DNA of 64,000 bases from Nematostella vectensis (GCF_932526225.1 NC_064048.1:1851340-1915339), one strand, 5' to 3'; positions 41,677 through 53,006 are shown, numbered from the stretch's first letter. The notes: generated by a model from the letters alone, not told the origin. Translations and numbers: made by a program.

Positions 41677-43290
41677 GTGGATCCATTGCCCTCCCGTCCA
41701 CCTTTCAAATTACGATGTGTTTCTAAACAAGAAGTTGAACAGGAAATTAACAAGCTACGCTCTGATACGTCAACTGGCGTGGACCAGATACCAGTGAAAT
41801 TTGTAAAGCTGGCTAAGGAACATATCTCTGGTCCTATCACACAGATAATTAACAAATGCATCTTGACATCAAATTTTCCTAAACTTTGGAAGGTAGCAAG
41901 AATTTCTCCAATTCCAAAAGTTAATGAGCCTCGCTGTGATGCCGATCACCGTCCCGTGTCTATTCTACCAACACTATCTAAACTCATGGAACGCTTAGTT
42001 CTCCATCAGCTTGTTACACACATAAATGGTGAAGCTCTTCTCTGTCCAACCATATCAGGATTCCGCAAAGGCCATTCGACATCTAGTGTTTTGTTAGGAA
42101 TCCGTGACGCCCTCTTACGTGCGTGTAGTAGGGGAGAGGTAACGCTTATGGTTTGTGCAGATTACAGTAAAGCGTTTGATACTGTTCAGTTTAAGTCTGT
42201 CCTTATGAAGATGCACTGTCTGGGCTTCTCAAAGGAGTTTCTACTATGGATGGTCAATTACCTTACGGATCGAAAACAGATGGTGCAAATAGATGACAGA
42301 AAGTCAGACATGGAAACAGTGGAATTCGAAAAACAGATGGTGCAAATAGATGACAGAAAGTCAGACATGGAAACAGTGGAATTCGGAGTCCCTCAGGGTT
42401 CTATCCTTGGTCCGGTTATCTTTAATCTCTATGTTGCGGATCTCCAGTCTGAACTACAGTGTGACTGTTTTCAGTACGCGGACGATACCACTTTTTACGT
42501 CCACTCAAAGCCCAGTGATTTGGATACATCAGCAGCTCAAATAAACAAAATCATGGCAAATCTGAAGGACTATTCCAAGACCAGTAATTTGGCTCTGAAT
42601 CCTTCCAAAACAAACTGGATGCTTATCTCTACGCCTCAAATGGCACGTTATCATAACTTAGAAGATCGGAATCTTGCTATTGTCTGTGGAGATTCAAGAA
42701 TTTCATGCACCAAGCTATTGGGTGTCCATGTGGATCAACATCTCTCCTGGAAAACACACGTAGACTCTTTGTTAAGCTCATCATATGGGACTTTATCTAT
42801 GCTACGTCGACTAAAAAATCTGGCACCCTTCCATGTAAGGAAACATCTAGCAGAGAGTTTAGTCCTCTCAAAACTTAATTACGCCTGCATGGTATTCCAT
42901 CCTCTGCCTGCATATCAGGAAAAGCGACTTCAACGCCTGCAGAATTCCTGTGCTGGATTCGTAATCAAGAAATTTGCTGGGTTGGAAGACGTCATTAAAT
43001 TAAACTGGCTTCCAGTTAAAGAGAACGTGAAATTTAATATATTAAAACTTGCTCACAAATCTTTATACAATAATAGCTTTCCTGAATATTTAAGACTAAG
43101 TGTTCGCAATGATACTGGATATAACTTGAGGTCATCAGCTGCTCCTGTTTTCTCAACTCCTAGAGAATCTGGAACTTTCCAACACTCAGCTGCCACTCTT
43201 TTTAATAAACTTCCACCATCGCTTAGGAACACTTCGGACTACAATGCTTTTTGTAGGAACATTAAGAAGGACTTAAGACAGTCACTTTGA
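41677..43290 (+). CDS. LINE reverse transcriptase ORF2 fragment, open frame of 537 codons
   Basis: RNA-dependent DNA polymerase of a non-LTR retrotransposon, used for target-primed reverse transcription. Visible motifs in order: STGVDQIPVKFVKLA, ISPIPK, RPVSILPTLSKLMER, SGFRKGHSTS, CADYSKAFDTV, GVPQGSILGP, QYADDTTF (catalytic YADD), LGVHVDQHLSW, and a C-terminal LNYACMVFHP, KLPPSLRNTSDYNAF. The endonuclease domain is missing: the frame is 5' truncated at about 41610. A 57-bp in-frame tandem duplication (KQMVQIDDRKSDMETVEFE twice, 42274-42386) lies just before GVPQG, so the enzyme is probably inactive. It ends with AATAAACC and a short (ATT)n tail at 43468-43491, as in CR1/L2/Jockey-like LINEs; the clade is not resolved. 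Confidence 0.88.
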   Translation: MDPLPSRPPFKLRCVSKQEVEQEINKLRSDTSTGVDQIPVKFVKLAKEHISGPITQIINKCILTSNFPKLWKVARISPIPKVNEPRCDADHRPVSILPTLSKLMERLVLHQLVTHINGEALLCPTISGFRKGHSTSSVLLGIRDALLRACSRGEVTLMVCADYSKAFDTVQFKSVLMKMHCLGFSKEFLLWMVNYLTDRKQMVQIDDRKSDMETVEFEKQMVQIDDRKSDMETVEFGVPQGSILGPVIFNLYVADLQSELQCDCFQYADDTTFYVHSKPSDLDTSAAQINKIMANLKDYSKTSNLALNPSKTNWMLISTPQMARYHNLEDRNLAIVCGDSRISCTKLLGVHVDQHLSWKTHVDSLLSSSYGTLSMLRRLKNLAPFHVRKHLAESLVLSKLNYACMVFHPLPAYQEKRLQRLQNSCAGFVIKKFAGLEDVIKLNWLPVKENVKFNILKLAHKSLYNNSFPEYLRLSVRNDTGYNLRSSAAPVFSTPRESGTFQHSAATLFNKLPPSLRNTSDYNAFCRNIKKDLRQSL

Positions 43291-43499
43291 ATACACGTTT
43301 AATCGACATTTTATATATATATTCTTAAATTGCATATAGATATTATAACTTAGAACTTACTATATTAGAATTTTTTTTATCAGTAGTGTATATTGTAGTG
43401 TATATATTGTTAATTGTAAGTATCTTACAGAAGAAGAGCCTCTTAATTGTTGGAATCTGTAATAAACCATTATTATTATTATTATTATTATTAGTTTAC

Positions 43500-44400
43500 A
43501 ACAAAAGCGAACAACACAACAACAACAGAAAGCGAAAAAAAAACTGCCAAGGTGAGTTTTAGACGACGATTTGTATTGAGAATATAAAAGTTATTTTTCT
43601 TTTATTGTTGAGCTTTTATAATGCTCGTTTGTTCGTTTTTTTTTCCATAACCAATCGCTCAGACTAAAACACCGTACCACCTTTAGTTTGACGTCAAGAT
43701 GCCATATCAAAGTCATATATATCCTTGTTTTGATGTAAATACGTAAATACTTACAAGTTCTATAAATTCAGGCGTATATTCCTCACGGTAAGTAAGAATT
43801 TAACGACAGAAATACGTAGTAGTCTAGTTACTGTATCAATGCCACTTAGCTTGTTGGATTTATACAATTGTTTCTAGAGTTTGCTTTGAGAATTCCTGGT
43901 CTAATCAAACATGTTGAGCATAACACATCCTTTGATATTCTTCGTTCTCTCTATACTTTATTGACTGCGTTGAGATATTGAATGAAGGCTGATAAATATC
44001 ATCCTGTCATATATTGCTAAAGAAGACCTTTCTTGTCTTTATATTCTGTGTATTTAGTCTTTTCAAAGATACAGCAACATTTTTTTCAACATTATCATAA
44101 CTTAACTTTAACTTTACAATTACAAAAGAATTTTCTCTTCGAAAATAAAAAAAAAACAAAATGCAACCCTTTTTACCTATATTGTTTTTGCTTTTATATT
44201 GTCAGCATCTTGCATACTTCCTAATGTGTTTATTTATTTTTATTCAAATAGTTGTGGTTAGTAAGGTTATAAATGGCATGATGAAAATATTGTTTTGAAG
44301 ATAATAATAATAATAATTAAGTGTTTTCACTTTTATCTAGGTAAAACCAACCAGCGACTACCTGAGGGCCATGATTGATTCTAAAGGCTGGAAGGCATAA
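43500..44400 (+). CDS. Possible two-exon 3' end of a small Lys-rich protein
   Basis: The open stretch ESEKKTAK ends at donor GCCAAG|GTGAGT (43552). The acceptor TTTTATCTAG at 44340 opens VKPTSDYLRAMIDSKGWKA and a stop at 44398-44400, in phase 0. The two join to ESEKKTAK|VKPTSDYLRAM. The 5' part is cut by the LINE inserted immediately upstream (its tail ends at about 43492). The product is not recognised. It may be a host gene or the 3' end of the larger element. Confidence 0.35.
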
Positions 44401-44944
44401 TAATAGGCAAATACAGTATTAAGATAATATAGTAGGGGATTTCTTACTTTTATACAACAGTATAAGTGTAATAGGTTTTTTTAGAGCAAGATACTTGCTC
44501 TTAATGATAAATCTGTAAAGAAAACATTTATCTATCAACCTAAAGATAATGAGGAAAGGGAAAATGTTAGGAGAGTGTTGTTGCATTATTGTTATTTTTT
44601 TTTATCAAAGATATACTCCCATTTCTTCCTTTTTTCTCTCTGCTGACTATTTTTGTATGCAATTGATATTATTTGCTGTTTCCCCTCTGCACCCTAAATA
44701 AATTAAAATATGTTAGGTTTGAAATAAGACATTTTCTTTTAGCACTACTTTCAGTAATATCAAGGATTTTTTTTTAGAATTTGCTTCCCAAGTAAATTTG
44801 TTCTTCTCCCATTGCATTTAATTTTGGGGTAGCATTAGCATGTGTAGATCCAGGGTTTCTATAAAACAGCAGGCCACCATGCTAAAGGGTGGGTGCACCA
44901 ATATGTAATGCATGACTGTAATATCCTTGGTGATGGAGTATTAC

Positions 44945-45741
44945 CTTCCCTGCTAGCAGAGGCCTCTTTTCCGTGTATTTCGCTGGGCTGGAGTTCGCGA
45001 GGAAAAGATACCTCTGCCATGGGTCGAAACTGTTTCTGTTGCGCATGCGTGAGCGTTAATAAGCTACCGACGTGCCAAAACCCGTACCATCGCGCGAAAG
45101 ATGTCAATATGGTTTGCATGGGTTTAGTCGGAAATCATGAATCAAACTCCGGTTAGTTCTCCTTTTCGAAAAAAGAAAACAACTGTTCAATTTCAATCAC
45201 CTAAAACGTCACTAAAAAGATTGAACAACAAACGCAGCAAAGACGAGTTTTGTCTTGTTTGTGGGATTAATTTCAAGACATCTGGACAGGCGAGTTTCTT
45301 CAATGTAAATATCGCACAGTTGGATTCGAAGAAAATGTTACAAAACTTTTTGGTAAACTTAGATCAGCTATTCCCAGAAGAATATGCAAAACCTGTAAAC
45401 GGAAGATTGACTCGTTTGTCAAAAGAGAGAAAATTCTGAATGAAGATAAGGCATTGAATGGCTTCTTTTATAATTCGTCGCGTGATATTTCTACGGAGGA
45501 CGCCGTTTCGAATGCGGGCTTATTATCCGGCAGCGGATATACGTTTCATGCATGCGCTAGTCCTTGTGGGCTCAAATAGTGGCCAGTAATTAATGAACGG
45601 AGCATGCGCTCTGGATCTCGTCCACGATCGTGGACGGCGGTTTGATCAAACGAACTTGCGACCCATGGCAGAGGTATCTTTTCCTCGCGAACTCCAGCCC
45701 AGCGAAATACAGAGAAAAGAGGCCTCTGCTAGCAGGGAAAG
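44945..45741 (+). mobile_element. 797-bp DNA transposon derivative with about 85-bp terminal inverted repeats
   Basis: The left end is CTTCCCTGCTAGCAGAGGCC continuing to CTCTGCCATGGGTCG (to 45026); the right end (45657-45741) is its near-perfect complement. The direct repeat TATTAC flanks it (44939-44944 and 45742-45747). The left terminus runs straight into a + strand coding region with ATG at 45137, so the inverted repeat probably contains that gene's promoter. The right part after about 45480 is unrelated short sequence, so this is an internally deleted copy. Confidence 0.88.
45137..45540 (+). pseudogene. 5' part of the element's gene, zinc-binding-like, frameshifted
   Basis: The ATG gives MNQTPVSSPFRKKKTTVQFQ, then RSKDEFCLVCGINFKTSG. 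A shift near 45325-45335 is needed to keep the sensible reading FEENVTKLFGKLRSAIPRRI and CKTCKRKIDSFVKREKI. The two C-x2-C pairs about 45 residues apart look like a ZAD/THAP-like zinc-binding DNA-recognition module at a transposase N-terminus (inference). No catalytic domain remains. Confidence 0.5.
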
Positions 45742-47559
45742 TATTACCAGTATGTGATAGACAAAACTTCCATATGGCACCTGAAATGTATAACTATGTC
45801 ATTATATCTTTGGAATGCTGTTTCATTTATTAATTGTTTCTTTGCAAGGGCAAAGCTGGTCAGAATGTAGCTTTGATACAAGTTCTATACTTCTATAAAG
45901 GGTCAAAGATCAAAGTACTTAAATTATATAAAGATAACAACAAACTTGTGCTTTTTCAATAATAAATTTGTAAAGAAAACAGTATTATATCAATCCTAAA
46001 GGTAATAGGTAAAGGGAAAAATACTAGGAAAGTGCTCAGTCAAGTTATTATTGCATTATTGTTATAAATGTTTTAGAATAGAGTAACATTTTTTTCAAAT
46101 AGAGTCACATTTCTCCCTTTCTCCGCTCCCCATTGATTTTTTGTTTATTTGTATATTTATTCCTCTCCCCCCCCCAACATAGATCAATGAACATGGTTTG
46201 GTTTGAAATTAGAAACTTTCACTAATTTAGGATTTGCCTCCATTGCATTCATTTTTGAGTAGCCTGTATAGGTGGATCCAAAGTTTCTAAAAAAAAAAGG
46301 CCAAAGGGTGGGTGCACCAATATGTAACGCATGTCAGGAGGTATATTTGTGGAGTTTAATTTCAACACATTCTTCTGCGCGTTCGCACCCCTCCTAGGTA
46401 CGGGCCTGTACAATTCATAATGACATGGCAGTAAAAATAAATGACTTTTTTAATCTACTTAAAAAAAAACATTTTAAAGACGCCTAGATCCCCCTAAATT
46501 ACCCCCCATCAGTCAACACAAAAATGTATCAAATGCTGGCTCCACGTTTAGGCAGTGCCTAAATTTATATATTACATTATAAGGGATATATGAGGTTGGT
46601 TTTAATATTTTCGGTCTGCAAAATGCAAATTATTCTTTTTTGTGAAAAGTCTTCAAATTATGCTAGTTTTGAGTGATTATGCCAGAAATTGTGCTAGCAT
46701 AATCGACTCGTCCCTACTCTAGAGACCAGTGCTCTTGTCAAGCATATCCAAGGAAAATGACCGGAGGCTTCATCTAGTGTAGAACTTTGCTTCCCGTACA
46801 CTGAGTAACAATGCGAAATTTGACCACATCTTGCCTTTGTAAATGACCTTGGATGGCTCTCAATTGAAAAACTACTCCGCATACGATGTGTCACCACAGG
46901 GGCTAGCCAGGGAATGGCCCAGGGGGCTTGCCCCCCCCCCCCTATCTAGCAGCCAAAAATACATTTAGCACCCTGTTTTTTCTCGGAAACGTCAAACCTC
47001 TGGGTGTCACGTGACAAGGCCTGGCGGTCAAGTTTGCAGTCCGCGGTTCGCGTTTTGACCGCAGGAGCACCGTTTAGAGGTAAGTGGTTCACCTCAGCAG
47101 TTTTCCCCTCAAATTTTCTATGAGATCACGTTTGAGACCATGAATTAATGTTCTTAATCATTCGACTCTTGAAATAATATATTTTCATTGACAATTTGTA
47201 CAATTACTAATACTTTTGGCTCGCTCGGTTGAAGTTAAGCACATGTTTTGCACTTTTCCCCGCCAAATACCACATTTGCCGTCAAATGTGCTAAACTACG
47301 TTTTCGCTAGTACGTTTTCGCTAGTACGTTTTCGCTAGTACCGCGGTTTGCCATTTACGGTTAATTCTGAAAATGCGATGCTAAATGTCTCTGGAGAAAA
47401 TGCCTTGAAAGTCCCTTTTGGGTCCACTCCTGTTAAAAATCCTTGCAACGCGCTGCACCATGATCTATGAATGCATTAACAACCTTGTAAGTTCGTACCT
47501 AAGTTCTCTTGTAATAAGCCGCTCCACTATACATTGTAATATAACACTGGAAATATAGA
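45742..47559. other. Mixed repeat relics
   Basis: Contains the second copy of the 400-bp duplication, the right 28-bp inverted end (46694-46721) and a dispersed repeat with a poly-C run at 46930. 47297-47340 has three tandem copies of TACGTTTTCGCTAG (14 bp). The 67-codon - strand frame at 46694-46897 has no recognised similarity. No host gene is seen. Confidence 0.5.
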
Positions 47560-47690
47560 TAATTTCAGACTCCCTCTGTCGCCCATCAGTGGCACAGCAA
47601 AACGTTTTCTATAGAGCTGTCCAAGCATGGAACAGTCACTCCGCAAACTAGGAATTCTTAGACCCTTTTAATGTTCAGAAAAGGGGCAAA
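47560..47690 (+). pseudogene. LINE 3'-end relic
   Basis: One frame reads VAQQNVFYRAVQAWNSHSAN then a stop, matching the F-x-Y-R-A-x2-AWNSL signature near the C-terminus of many LINE polyproteins. It is too short to classify. Confidence 0.4.
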
Positions 47691-47779
47691 ACAAGAACAT
47701 CGCTAGTACATAGATTTTTTATATCGTGATCCCCTCATTTTTTGTAAGTCGTAAATCAACTTTCAAAGACAAGCTTGTG

Positions 47780-48130
47780 CAGTAGGATAGGGGTCCGCAC
47801 AAGCGCCACACCCTTGTTATTCCCAAGAAGTTTGCTGGCTTGGCCCTATCACAGCTAATAAGTCAAGCCACGGTAGACGAAATTGACAATCCGTTACCAG
47901 CCTATCACTCTAAGGATATTTTTCTATCTTTAGTTCACGTAGCGCTCAAAATACGCACAGACCTCCGTGAAACGCCTGGGTTGAAAGGGCTTGACATAGG
48001 CAATTTTAGCGCAGAGGATTTCATTCCAGAAAGCAACTTGGCGGCGAACATCTTCTGGAAGATGAAACGGTGAACGATGAAGATGCCGAGGTTCGCAACA
48101 AGGCTTTTCCATTGCCCAGGACATAGTATA
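47780..48130 (+). pseudogene. Fragment of an element-family gene
   Basis: KKFAGLALSQLISQATVDEI, PLPAYHSKDIFLSLVHVALK, RTDLRETPGLKGLDIGNFSA, ED, then a frameshift to EDETVNDEDAEVRNK and another to GFSIAQDIVYQVAV, where a (GGTGGC)n expansion overwrites it. I recall SIAQDIVY-type text as common in repetitive anthozoan genes of unknown function (unverified). This copy is dead. Confidence 0.45.
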
Positions 48131-48133
48131 CCA

Positions 48134-48139
48134 AGTGGC

Positions 48140-48171
<32 letters not shown>
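48134..48171. repeat. (GGTGGC)n microsatellite
   Basis: Six GGTGGC copies followed by GGTGGTG, inside the relic gene fragment. The duplicated locus at 56730-56780 has (GAT)n at the equivalent place. Confidence 0.9.
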
Positions 48172-48179
48172 TGACTATG

Positions 48180-48415
48180 CTAATGTTGATATATCGACTT
48201 GCTAACGTTGATAATTCGACCTTGATGTTGATAATTCGACTTCGATGTTGATAAATCGACTTGTTGATCAATCGACTTGTTGATAATTCGACTTAACTGC
48301 CGACTTGACCGTTGATAATTCGACTTCGAAAGTTGATAATTCGACCTCGATAGTTGATAATTCGACTTCGACTGTTGATAACTGAATTGTTGATAATTCG
48401 ACTTGATTGTTAGGG
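48180..48415. repeat. Degenerate GTTGATAATTCGACTTCGAT array
   Basis: About 11 copies of a 17-23 bp motif built around TTGATAATTCGAC / TTGATAAATCGAC. The same array starts at 56785 in the duplicate locus. The motif also occurs singly and inverted at 56119, 56289, 56568, 56705, 58519 and 58841. Confidence 0.85.
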
Positions 48416-49189
48416 AAGAAAGTAGGGAGACCTTCATGTGGTAACGATACTACATCTTCCTGAAATAGGAAATCGATACAATAAGCATTTTTATGCTAAC
48501 CACAAGAGTTTAGACCAAGGATAAACATACGATGAATGATTATTGGTTACAAACCAATACAAACCCGCAAAAAAAAAACCCCAGACATTCTTGATCACTG
48601 CAGGCTGCAGTGATATAATATAATCAGTGAAATATAATTTAACTAAAAGGTCAAATTACGTCTATTTCCCAGCGCTACCAGCCAACATCGACACCTCGTT
48701 GCATTTGCTAAAGCAGGGGAGGTCGATCATGTCATAGATTGTAGCTAGTGTGAAAATGCTTTCTTTCCGATCTAATTAAAGCATGTAGGGTATTAAAAGT
48801 TTAAATAAAGATCTTTCGGCAACTCGTTGACGATAGTTTTCCATTAGATTTAAGAAAATAATTCTCCATGATTTTTATCCAGGCACAGCAGAGATGAGTG
48901 CCTGGCGGGGAAGAGCTGCTGGTCAAAACATTAATTTCAGACTACACACCCAAATACATATAAGGCTGAATAAGGAATTCATCTATCGCTGCACGACACC
49001 TTTCCGACGAATTTTAGCAATTATCACATGGTTCCAACTCGAGAAAGAGACATTATATGTAATGATATAAAAATTAAATATATGTGTTGTTGGTTGAACA
49101 GCCTACAGTTAGTGGAGATGTGTAGAGCTTGGGACCTAAGGTGCTTGTACACGCGCCTCAAGACGAAATCGGGTAACACTATGTACTAT

Positions 49190-49665
49190 CTACTTTTCTT
49201 TGCAAAGTCAATCTTTAGTATAGCACCATGCGTACTTTTCTTTGCAAAGTCAATCTTTAGTATAGCACCATGCGTACTTTTCTTTGCAAAGTCAATCCAG
49301 TCTTTAGTATAGTAACCATGCGTACTTTTCTTTACAAAGTCAATCTAGTCTTTAGTATAGTAACCATGCGTACTTTTCTTTACAAAGTCAATCTAGTCTT
49401 TAGTATAGCACCATGCGTACTTTTCTTTGCAAAGTCAATCTAGTCTTTAGTATAGCACCATGCGTACTTTTCTTTGTAAAGTCAATCTAGTCTTTAGTAT
49501 AGCACCATGCGTACTTTTCTTTGTAAAGTCAATCTAGTCTTTAGTATAGCACCATGCGTACTTTTCTTTGCAAAGTCAATCTAGTCTTTAGTATAGCACC
49601 ATGCGTACATTTCTTTGTAAAGTCAATCTAGTCTTTAGTATAGTACCATGCGTACTTTTCTCCGC
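49190..49665. repeat. 47-bp tandem repeat (about 10 copies)
   Basis: TACTTTTCTTTGCAAAGTCA, ATCTAGTC, TTTAGTATAGCACCATGCG: 47 bp. The first two copies are 42 bp because they lack AGTCT. The paralogous locus at 57300-57480 lacks the array, so it arose after the duplication. Confidence 0.93.
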
Positions 49666-49739
49666 TTCATTGAGTTAGAAACTACACAAACCTACTTAAA
49701 GCTGCAGGGGCTCAACAATGAAAAGTAGAGAATCTAGGG

Positions 49740-49880
49740 GGAGGGTTTTTGGGGTCTAACCCCCCCCCCCCCCTTTGGGCTGCCAGAAAGCCATATGTAA
49801 CAAAAAAATTACCCCCTCCTCACTTTATCACTGAGCCAAACCCTCCTTTAGAGAAAAGCTAGATCCGCCCCTGATGAATG
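49740..49880. repeat. Dispersed repeat with poly-C
   Basis: GGGTCTAACCCCCC to TAGATCCGCCCCTGATGA. Similar in character to the blocks at 46900-46960 and 30540-30620. Non-coding. Confidence 0.5.
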
Positions 49881-50251
49881 TCCTGAAAACGTAGCCAAGG
49901 GGAGTTAGAGTTAAACAGAGGGATACAACTTCGGTGGAAACCCCGAGGTTAGGCCGTGTGTATAGATTAGCCTTCCCTGTTACGAAGTCCCGTGGTTTCT
50001 CTTGATCCTTTTTCGCAATAGAAAACTTTGTTTGTTATATATGTTGATTCCTTATTACTAATATTTTCTATTACTCTTGTTCTATAAAATAACTAAAAAC
50101 AAACAAAGAAAGAACAGAAAGGAACACGGGTTCCATGAATTGTGAAAAGTGTGTAGTGCGGGACAAACACCTCCTGCCTCCCGGGGTTACAAGAGGGTGA
50201 TAATTTTAAAGTCACCAGAAAAGAGTACTAAGGCACTTTTGGACAAGATTC

Positions 50252-52923
50252 TATGTATGTATGTATGTATGTATGTATGTATGTATGTATGTATGTATGT
50301 ATGTATGTATGTATGTATGTATGTATGTATGTATGTATGTACGTATGTATGTATGTATGTATGTATGTATGTATGTATGTATGTATGTATGTATGTATGT
50401 ATGTATGGTATGTATGTATGTATGTATGTATGTATGTATGTATGTATGTATGTATGTATGTATGTATGTATGTATGTATGTATGGTATGTATGTATGTAT
50501 GTATGTATGTATGTATGTATGTATGTATGTATGTATGTATGTATGTATGTATGTATGTATGTATGTATGTATGTATGTATGTATGTATGTATGTATGTAT
50601 GTATGTATGTATGTATGTATGTATGTATGTATGTATGTATGTATGTATGTATGTATGTATGTATGTATGTATGTATGTATGTATGTATGTATGTATGTAT
50701 GTATGTATGTATGTATGTATGTATGTATGTATGTATGTATGTATGTATGTATGTATGTATGTATGTATGTATGTATGTATGTATGTATGTATGTATGTAT
50801 GTATGTATGTATGTATGTATGTATGTATGTATGTATGTATGTATGTATGTATGTATGTATGTATGTATGTATGTATGTATGTATGTATGTATGTATGTAT
50901 GTATGTATGTATGTATGTATGTATGTATGTATGTATGTATGTATGTATGTATGTATGTATGTATGTATGTATGTATGTATGCATGTATGCATGTATGCAT
51001 GTATGCATGTATGAATGTATGCATGTATGCATGTATGCATGTATGCATGTATGCATGTATGCATGTATGCATGTATGCATGTATGCATGTATGCATGTAT
51101 GCATGTATGCATGTATGCATGTATGCATGTATGCATGTATGCATGTATGCATGTATGCATGTATGCATGTATGCATGTATGCATGTATGCATGTATGCAT
51201 GTATGCATGTATGCATGTATGCATGTATGCATGTATGCATGTATGCATGTATGCATGTATGCATGTATGCATGTATGCATGTATGCATGTATGCATGTAT
51301 GCATGTATGCATGTATGCATGTATGCATGTATGCATGTATGCATGTATGCATGTATGCATGTATGCATGTATGCATGTATGCATGTATGCATGTATGCAT
51401 GTATGCATGTATGCATGTATGCATGTATGCATGTATGCATGTATGCATGTATGCATGTATGCATGTATGCATGTATGCATGTATGCATGTATGCATGTAT
51501 GCATGTATGCATGTATGCATGTATGCATGTATGCATGTATGCATGTATGCATGTATGCATGTATGCATGTATGCATGTATGCATGTATGCATGTATGCAT
51601 GTATGCATGTATGCATGTATGCATGTATGCATGTATGCATGTATGCATGTATGCATGTATGCATGTATGCATGTATGCATGTATGCATGTATGCATGTAT
51701 GCATGTATGCATGTATGCATGTATGCATGTATGCATGTATGCATGTATGCATGTATGCATGTATGCATGTATGCATGTATGCATGTATGCATGTATGCAT
51801 GTATGCATGTATGCATGTATGCATGTATGCATGTATGCATGTATGCATGTATGCATGTATGCATGTATGCATGTATGCATGTATGCATGTATGCATGTAT
51901 GCATGTATGCATGTATGCATGTATGCATGTATGCATGTATGCATGTATGCATGTATGCATGTATGCATGTATGCATGTATGCATGTATGTATGCATGTAT
52001 GCATGTATGCATGTATGCATGTATGCATGTATGCATGTATGCATGTATGCATGTATGCATGTATGCATGTATGCATGTATGCATGTATGCATGTATGCAT
52101 GTATGCATGTATGCATGTATGCATGTATGCATGTATGCATGTATGCATGTATGCATGTATGCATGTATGCATGTATGCATGTATGCATGTATGCATGTAT
52201 GCATGTATGCATGTATGCATGTATGCATGTATGCATGTATGCATGTATGCATGTATGCATGTATGCATGTATGCATGTATGCATGTATGCATGTATGCAT
52301 GTATGCATGTATGCATGTATGCATGTATGCATGTATGCATGTATGCATGTATGCATGTATGCATGTATGCATGTATGCATGTATGCATGTATGCATGTAT
52401 GCATGTATGCATGTATGCATGTATGCATGTATGCATGTATGCATGTATGCATGTATGCATGTATGCATGTATGCATGTATGCATGTATGCATGTATGCAT
52501 GTATGCATGTATGCATGTATGCATGTATGCATGTATGCATGTATGCATGTATGCATGTATGCATGTATGCATGTATGCATGTATGCATGTATGCATGTAT
52601 GCATGTATGCATGTATGCATGTATGCATGTATGCATGTATGCATGTATGCATGTATGCATGTATGCATGTATGCATGTATGCATGTATGTATGTATGTAT
52701 GTATGTATGTATGCATGCATGCATGCATGCATGCATGTATGTATGTATGTATGTATGTATGTATGTATGTATGTATGTATGTATGTATGTATGTATGTAT
52801 GTATGTATGTATGTATGTATGTATGTATGTATGTATGTATGTATGTATGTATGTATGTATGTATGTATGTATGTATGTATGTATGTATGTATGTATGTAT
52901 GTATGTATGTATGTATGTATGTA
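50252..52923. repeat. 2.67-kb (TATG)n / (GCATGTAT)n microsatellite
   Basis: 50252-50982 is (TATG)n with three interruptions (ACGT at 50341; two TATGGTATG slips). 50983-52688 is an octamer GCATGTAT repeated about 213 times with one GAATG variant and one phase slip at about 51985. 52689-52712 is TATG, 52713-52736 is (GCAT)6, then (TATG)n to 52923. Nearly the whole tract alternates purine and pyrimidine. All reading frames are open simply because the repeat lacks stop codons; none is a gene. At the duplicate locus (58082-58100) only about four units occur. Confidence 0.98.
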
Positions 52924-52956
52924 TAGTGTTGGTTTGAGAAAAATACAAACTACATA

Positions 52957-53006
52957 GGTTTCCCTACAGGTCTGTTTCGTGGTTGCCCACTCATCAGGGG
53001 TTTTAA
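52957..53006 (-). ncRNA. Hammerhead ribozyme motif (Penelope-associated)
   Basis: On the - strand: CCC-CTGATGA, stem II GTGG-GCAA-CCAC with a GNRA tetraloop, GAAA, very short stem III CAG-AC-CTG, then the GUA cleavage triplet followed by GGG pairing with CCC in stem I. All invariant core bases (CUGAUGA, GAA, UH) are present. Minimal hammerheads of this kind are known from Penelope-like elements. The short stem III usually needs dimeric or tertiary help to cleave. Confidence 0.8.

Larger units (their letters stand above)
44500..46345. repeat. About 400-bp direct duplication split by an element
   Basis: 44500-44920 and 45950-46345 are diverged direct copies (AAATCTGTAAAGAAAACA / AAATTTGTAAAGAAAACA; TTGCATTATTGTTAT; GGGTGGGTGCACCAATATGT). 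The 797-bp element at 44945-45741 lies between them. Confidence 0.75.
36787..46721. mobile_element. 9.9-kb interval bounded by a perfect 28-bp inverted repeat
   Basis: 36787-36814 (TAGAGTAGGGACGAGTCG, continuing ATTATGCTAG) and 46694-46721 are exact reverse complements. Next to both ends are ATTATGCTAG/ATTATGCC-type subterminal motifs (ATGCTC repeats at 36880-36930). A TA doublet flanks each end if the outermost TA is counted as target duplication. Inside lie several further elements, so if this is one DNA transposon it has been a landing site for others. It could instead be two separate copies of one end sequence in opposite orientation. Confidence 0.55.

Noticed and set aside
50149-52957. 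Open frames of up to 925 codons on both strands (CMYV, THIY repeats)
   Set aside because: They are a property of a stop-free tetranucleotide/octanucleotide repeat; all frames are open and no flanking gene structure supports coding.
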